From the NCBI GenBank assembly GCA_041302485.1, contig JBFYRA010000042.1, forward strand, positions 1 through 7,571: a stretch of 7,571 bases of DNA, written 5' to 3'. This document shows positions 6,109 through 7,571 of this stretch, in pieces. The stretch comes from CAIOGO01 sp041302485. Lineage in GTDB: Bacteria > Bipolaricaulota > Bipolaricaulia > UBA7950 > UBA9294. How positions within the stretch are numbered: position 1 is the first letter of the stretch; every line of letters starts with the position of its first letter. Below the pieces are notes generated by a model. That model made no database searches and was not told the DNA's origin. It worked only from the letters and a program-made list of their open reading frames with translations. Position numbers and translations under genes: made by a program.

Positions 6109-6114
6109 ATTATC
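6109..6114 (-). promoter_or_regulatory. Possible -10 element placed for a leaderless GNAT-operon transcript
   Basis: On the minus strand GATAAT (6114-6109) matches 5 of 6 bases of TATAAT and lies 6 bases before the ATG at 6102. At that distance transcription would begin at or next to the A of the start codon, which fits the missing ribosome-binding site. No -35 match is visible at 16-18 bases spacing. AT-rich hexamers are rare in this DNA, which makes the position notable, but one hexamer is weak evidence. Confidence 0.35.
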
Positions 6115-6116
6115 GG

Positions 6117-6325
6117 GATCACCGTCTCCGTAGCGTCTCGGGTCGCGACGCCATCGAGGTGGCGCGGCGACCGGCGCGAGAGGATGGCCTCTTCGCCGGG
6201 TTCTCGTCTGGCGCGAACGCGGCGTCCGCCGTGCACCTACTTCAGACGATGTGCCAAGGGCAGACGCTCGCGTCGTCCTCGCCGAACCTCTGGGCTTCAA
6301 GTACCTGAGCGCTGACCTCCGCGAG
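6117..6325 (+). pseudogene. Decayed C-terminal fragment of a cysteine synthase-family (PLP fold type II) gene
   Basis: In the gap between the two minus-strand GNAT genes, the plus strand codes in one frame for VSGRDAIEVARR (6135-6170) and then EDGLFAGFSSGANAASAVHLLQ (two adjoining pieces, 6180-6245). This mirrors the C-terminal region of cysteine synthase/cystathionine beta-synthase-like enzymes, with pattern SDEEAIEMARRLAREEG then GISSGA and an Ala-rich helix. After GQT (6258-6266) the frame must change, and the second frame reads VVLAEPLGFKYLSADL (6272-6319), resembling the family's final VVLPDSGLKYLSTDL stretch. The catalytic PLP-lysine domain is missing: the sequence to the left is GNAT coding DNA on the other strand. 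No start codon or ribosome-binding site serves it. I read it as a remnant left by rearrangement plus a frameshift. The similarity is from memory of the family pattern, without alignment. Confidence 0.65.
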
Positions 6326-6374
6326 CAGACGAGACCTTGCGGAGACGGCCACGGTGTGGTTGGCTGCGGAGCAG

Positions 6375-7370
6375 CTAGCTCGCAGGGCGCAACTCCTTCT
6401 CGTAGGCTATGGACTGCCGGACGACGCGCATCCCGACGCGCTCGTAGACACCGAGAGCTCCTGTCGCGTTCTCGGTGTCCACATCGAGTTCCACGGCCTG
6501 ATGGCCGCGACGGCCGAACTCGGCGAATGCATGCCGAAGGAGAGCCGAGGCGATGCCGCGCTGGCGATAGGTCACGCTCACGCCGAGCGCGCCCACGTAG
6601 CCGTGCTTTGTGTCGCCGGCCACGTTCGACTTGCAGAGGGCGAACCCAGCCAGCGCCTCACCATCGACAGCGAGAAACCAGAGCGTGGGATCGAATGAAG
6701 CGCCCTCGTGCGCGATGTCCTCGCGGAAGCCGGCGACCGCGACCTCAAGGGGCATGTCGAACGAGCCACGCTGCTCGCGCCACGTCTCGAGGTAGAGGCG
6801 GGCAATCGCTTCGAGGTCCCCGTCGACGTCCGCGTTGCGGGTCGAGATGTCGTCAGGCCACGAGGCGTTCGTGAACGGAGCAACGAGATCGATGCGCATG
6901 CGATTCGCGACGCGCACCCCTCCGAAGCCCGCGCGTTCGAGCGCGTCACGTCGCGCCGTGTCCAGTGCGGACGTACGGCAGGCTGCGATGACACGCTGCC
7001 TGTCAGCCGCAAGAGAGACGAGCTCCTGCGCCCGCTCGAGGCCCCAGCTGGTGAGCGCGTCCCAGAGTCCGTCCCTGTCCGCGTAGCGTGGATGCACGAC
7101 CACGGACGGAACGAACTCGGAGTATGGCTCCCCAGGATTCATGACGCTGGCTATTCCGGCCGCGGTTCGCGTCTCATCCAGCACGAGGCACGTGTCGGCC
7201 GCGAGGTTGAAGCGCGGCGACGTCCAGCTCGCCTCGATGCGCTGGAGTGAGGGCGCGACGTCGCCGTAGGGCATCTTCCAGCGCGCATCGAGCATCTCGA
7301 GTACGCAACCCGCGTCGTCCATCCGTGCCGGGCGCACCGTCCACCCGGCAGGCAGTGATTCGTTTCTCAC
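6375..7370 (-). CDS. Double-domain GNAT N-acetyltransferase (copy 2)
   Basis: A 331-residue paralog of the operon's first gene with the same two-half GNAT plan. The C-terminal half has motif A LGVSVTYRQRGIASALL (262-278) followed by QAVELDVDTENATGALGVYERVGM (291-314). The N-terminal half has a weaker AGIASVMNPGEPY strand pair (71-83) and VVHPRYADRDGLWDAL (91-106). The acceptor substrate is unknown and may differ from that of copy 1, since the halves have diverged widely outside the acetyl-CoA region. The start chosen is GTG at 7370, with GAGAGGG about 8 bases upstream and a start (VRNESLPAGW) that lines up with NREPMPWPAGW in copy 1. GTG at 7406 would add 12 residues and has a poorer ribosome-binding site. 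It is separated from the operon by 272 bases holding a pseudogene fragment, so it is probably transcribed separately. Confidence 0.87.
   Translation of the reverse strand: MRNESLPAGWTVRPARMDDAGCVLEMLDARWKMPYGDVAPSLQRIEASWTSPRFNLAADTCLVLDETRTAAGIASVMNPGEPYSEFVPSVVVHPRYADRDGLWDALTSWGLERAQELVSLAADRQRVIAACRTSALDTARRDALERAGFGGVRVANRMRIDLVAPFTNASWPDDISTRNADVDGDLEAIARLYLETWREQRGSFDMPLEVAVAGFREDIAHEGASFDPTLWFLAVDGEALAGFALCKSNVAGDTKHGYVGALGVSVTYRQRGIASALLRHAFAEFGRRGHQAVELDVDTENATGALGVYERVGMRVVRQSIAYEKELRPAS
6385..6449. repeat. Direct repeat, copy B (3' ends of the two GNAT paralogs)
   Basis: Partner of the stretch at 5096-5160 in the same orientation, 1289 bases away, with 56 of 65 bases identical by hand alignment. 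It codes for the YERVG...VVRQSIAYEKELRP end of GNAT copy 2. Many differences are at third codon positions, so both copies look maintained at protein level. Confidence 0.6.
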
Positions 7371-7571
7371 CGTGATCACCCTCTCTATCGGAAGCCAGGC
7401 CCGCACGCTGTCCAGCTTTCCGCGACGTTGAGCGGGCTTGTGCCGCTCTCGAAGGTGTGTGCCTCGTGCTGGGCAGAAGGTTCAGTCGGCTTCGGCGTGC
7501 GCGCTAGGGCGGCGAGATGGAGCAGCGGCGAGGGGCATAACACGCGACTCCTTGCACGCCGCGGCGCACGC
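7371..7571. other. Upstream region of GNAT copy 2, no gene recognised
   Basis: These 201 bases reach the right edge. They should contain the promoter for the minus-strand GNAT gene, but I see no convincing -35/-10 pair; TGTTAT (7542-7537, minus strand) is the only AT-rich hexamer and lies about 170 bases upstream. An AAGGAG at 7553-7548 (minus strand) is followed by short readings that end within about 60 codons and resemble nothing I know. No strong hairpin, tRNA or insertion-sequence end is visible. Confidence 0.4.

Noticed and set aside
6103..6300. N-terminal extension of GNAT copy 1 to about 6300
   Set aside because: The added 66 residues are almost all Arg, Thr, Pro and Ala, have no counterpart in the paralog, and correspond to the antisense of the cysteine synthase relic.
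5137..6315. A 392-codon open reading frame on the plus strand across GNAT copy 1
   Set aside because: It lies antisense to a gene with clear GNAT motifs, its residues are compositionally biased, and it lacks a ribosome-binding site. Only the short stretch beyond 6117, in other frames, resembles a known family.
7404..7548. Possible integron-like recombination site or small gene: GTTATGC at 7540-7534 and GCTCAAC at 7423-7417 (minus strand), with an AAGGAG upstream
   Set aside because: The two core-like heptamers are in the wrong order for a single attC, no long imperfect palindrome joins them, and no integrase or cassette pattern is seen. The small readings between them look like nothing I recognise.

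Overview
The window is GC-rich bacterial DNA with very dense coding and no ribosomal, tRNA, CRISPR or transposase sequence that I can recognise. Starts are ATG or GTG, and most have a clear GGAGG or AAGGAG ribosome-binding site. The gene set includes a [4Fe-4S] L-cysteine desulfidase/L-serine dehydratase-type enzyme, a membrane polyferredoxin, and TIGR04076 and UPF0200 proteins. This suggests an anaerobic or microaerophilic bacterium, perhaps from a poorly sampled high-GC lineage. The sequence alone does not let me name a phylum.

Left part (1-3194). The 5' end of an exported-protein gene leaves the left edge on the minus strand (1-132). A 177-base divergent spacer separates it from three plus-strand genes: a NIPSNAP-family protein (310-636), a CyuA/UPF0597 L-cysteine desulfidase-family enzyme (735-2048), and a NapH/NosR-like membrane polyferredoxin with a Gly/Gln-rich linker (2166-3194). 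A perfect 8-bp GC hairpin lies just upstream of the cyuA ribosome-binding site. The polyferredoxin gene may have its own promoter in the 117-base gap before it.

Right part (3204-7571, minus strand). Four genes form a tight, translationally coupled operon, read right to left: a double-domain GNAT acetyltransferase (6102-5035), a DUF2785 protein (5038-4082), a TIGR04076 protein (4085-3783) and a UPF0200-type P-loop kinase-like protein (3773-3204). They are joined by ATGA and GTGA stop/start overlaps and a 9-base gap. The operon converges on the polyferredoxin gene with only 9 bases between stop codons. Upstream is a second, paralogous double-GNAT gene (7370-6375). The 272-base gap between the two GNAT genes holds what reads as a decayed, frameshifted C-terminal piece of a cysteine synthase-family (PLP fold type II) gene on the plus strand.

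How the genes may work together: the cysteine desulfidase would release sulfide, ammonia and pyruvate, and the polyferredoxin next to it could move electrons at the membrane. That link rests only on adjacency. The GNAT-DUF2785-TIGR04076-UPF0200 operon is the most system-like unit here. None of its members has a well-defined biochemical role, so the pathway stays open.
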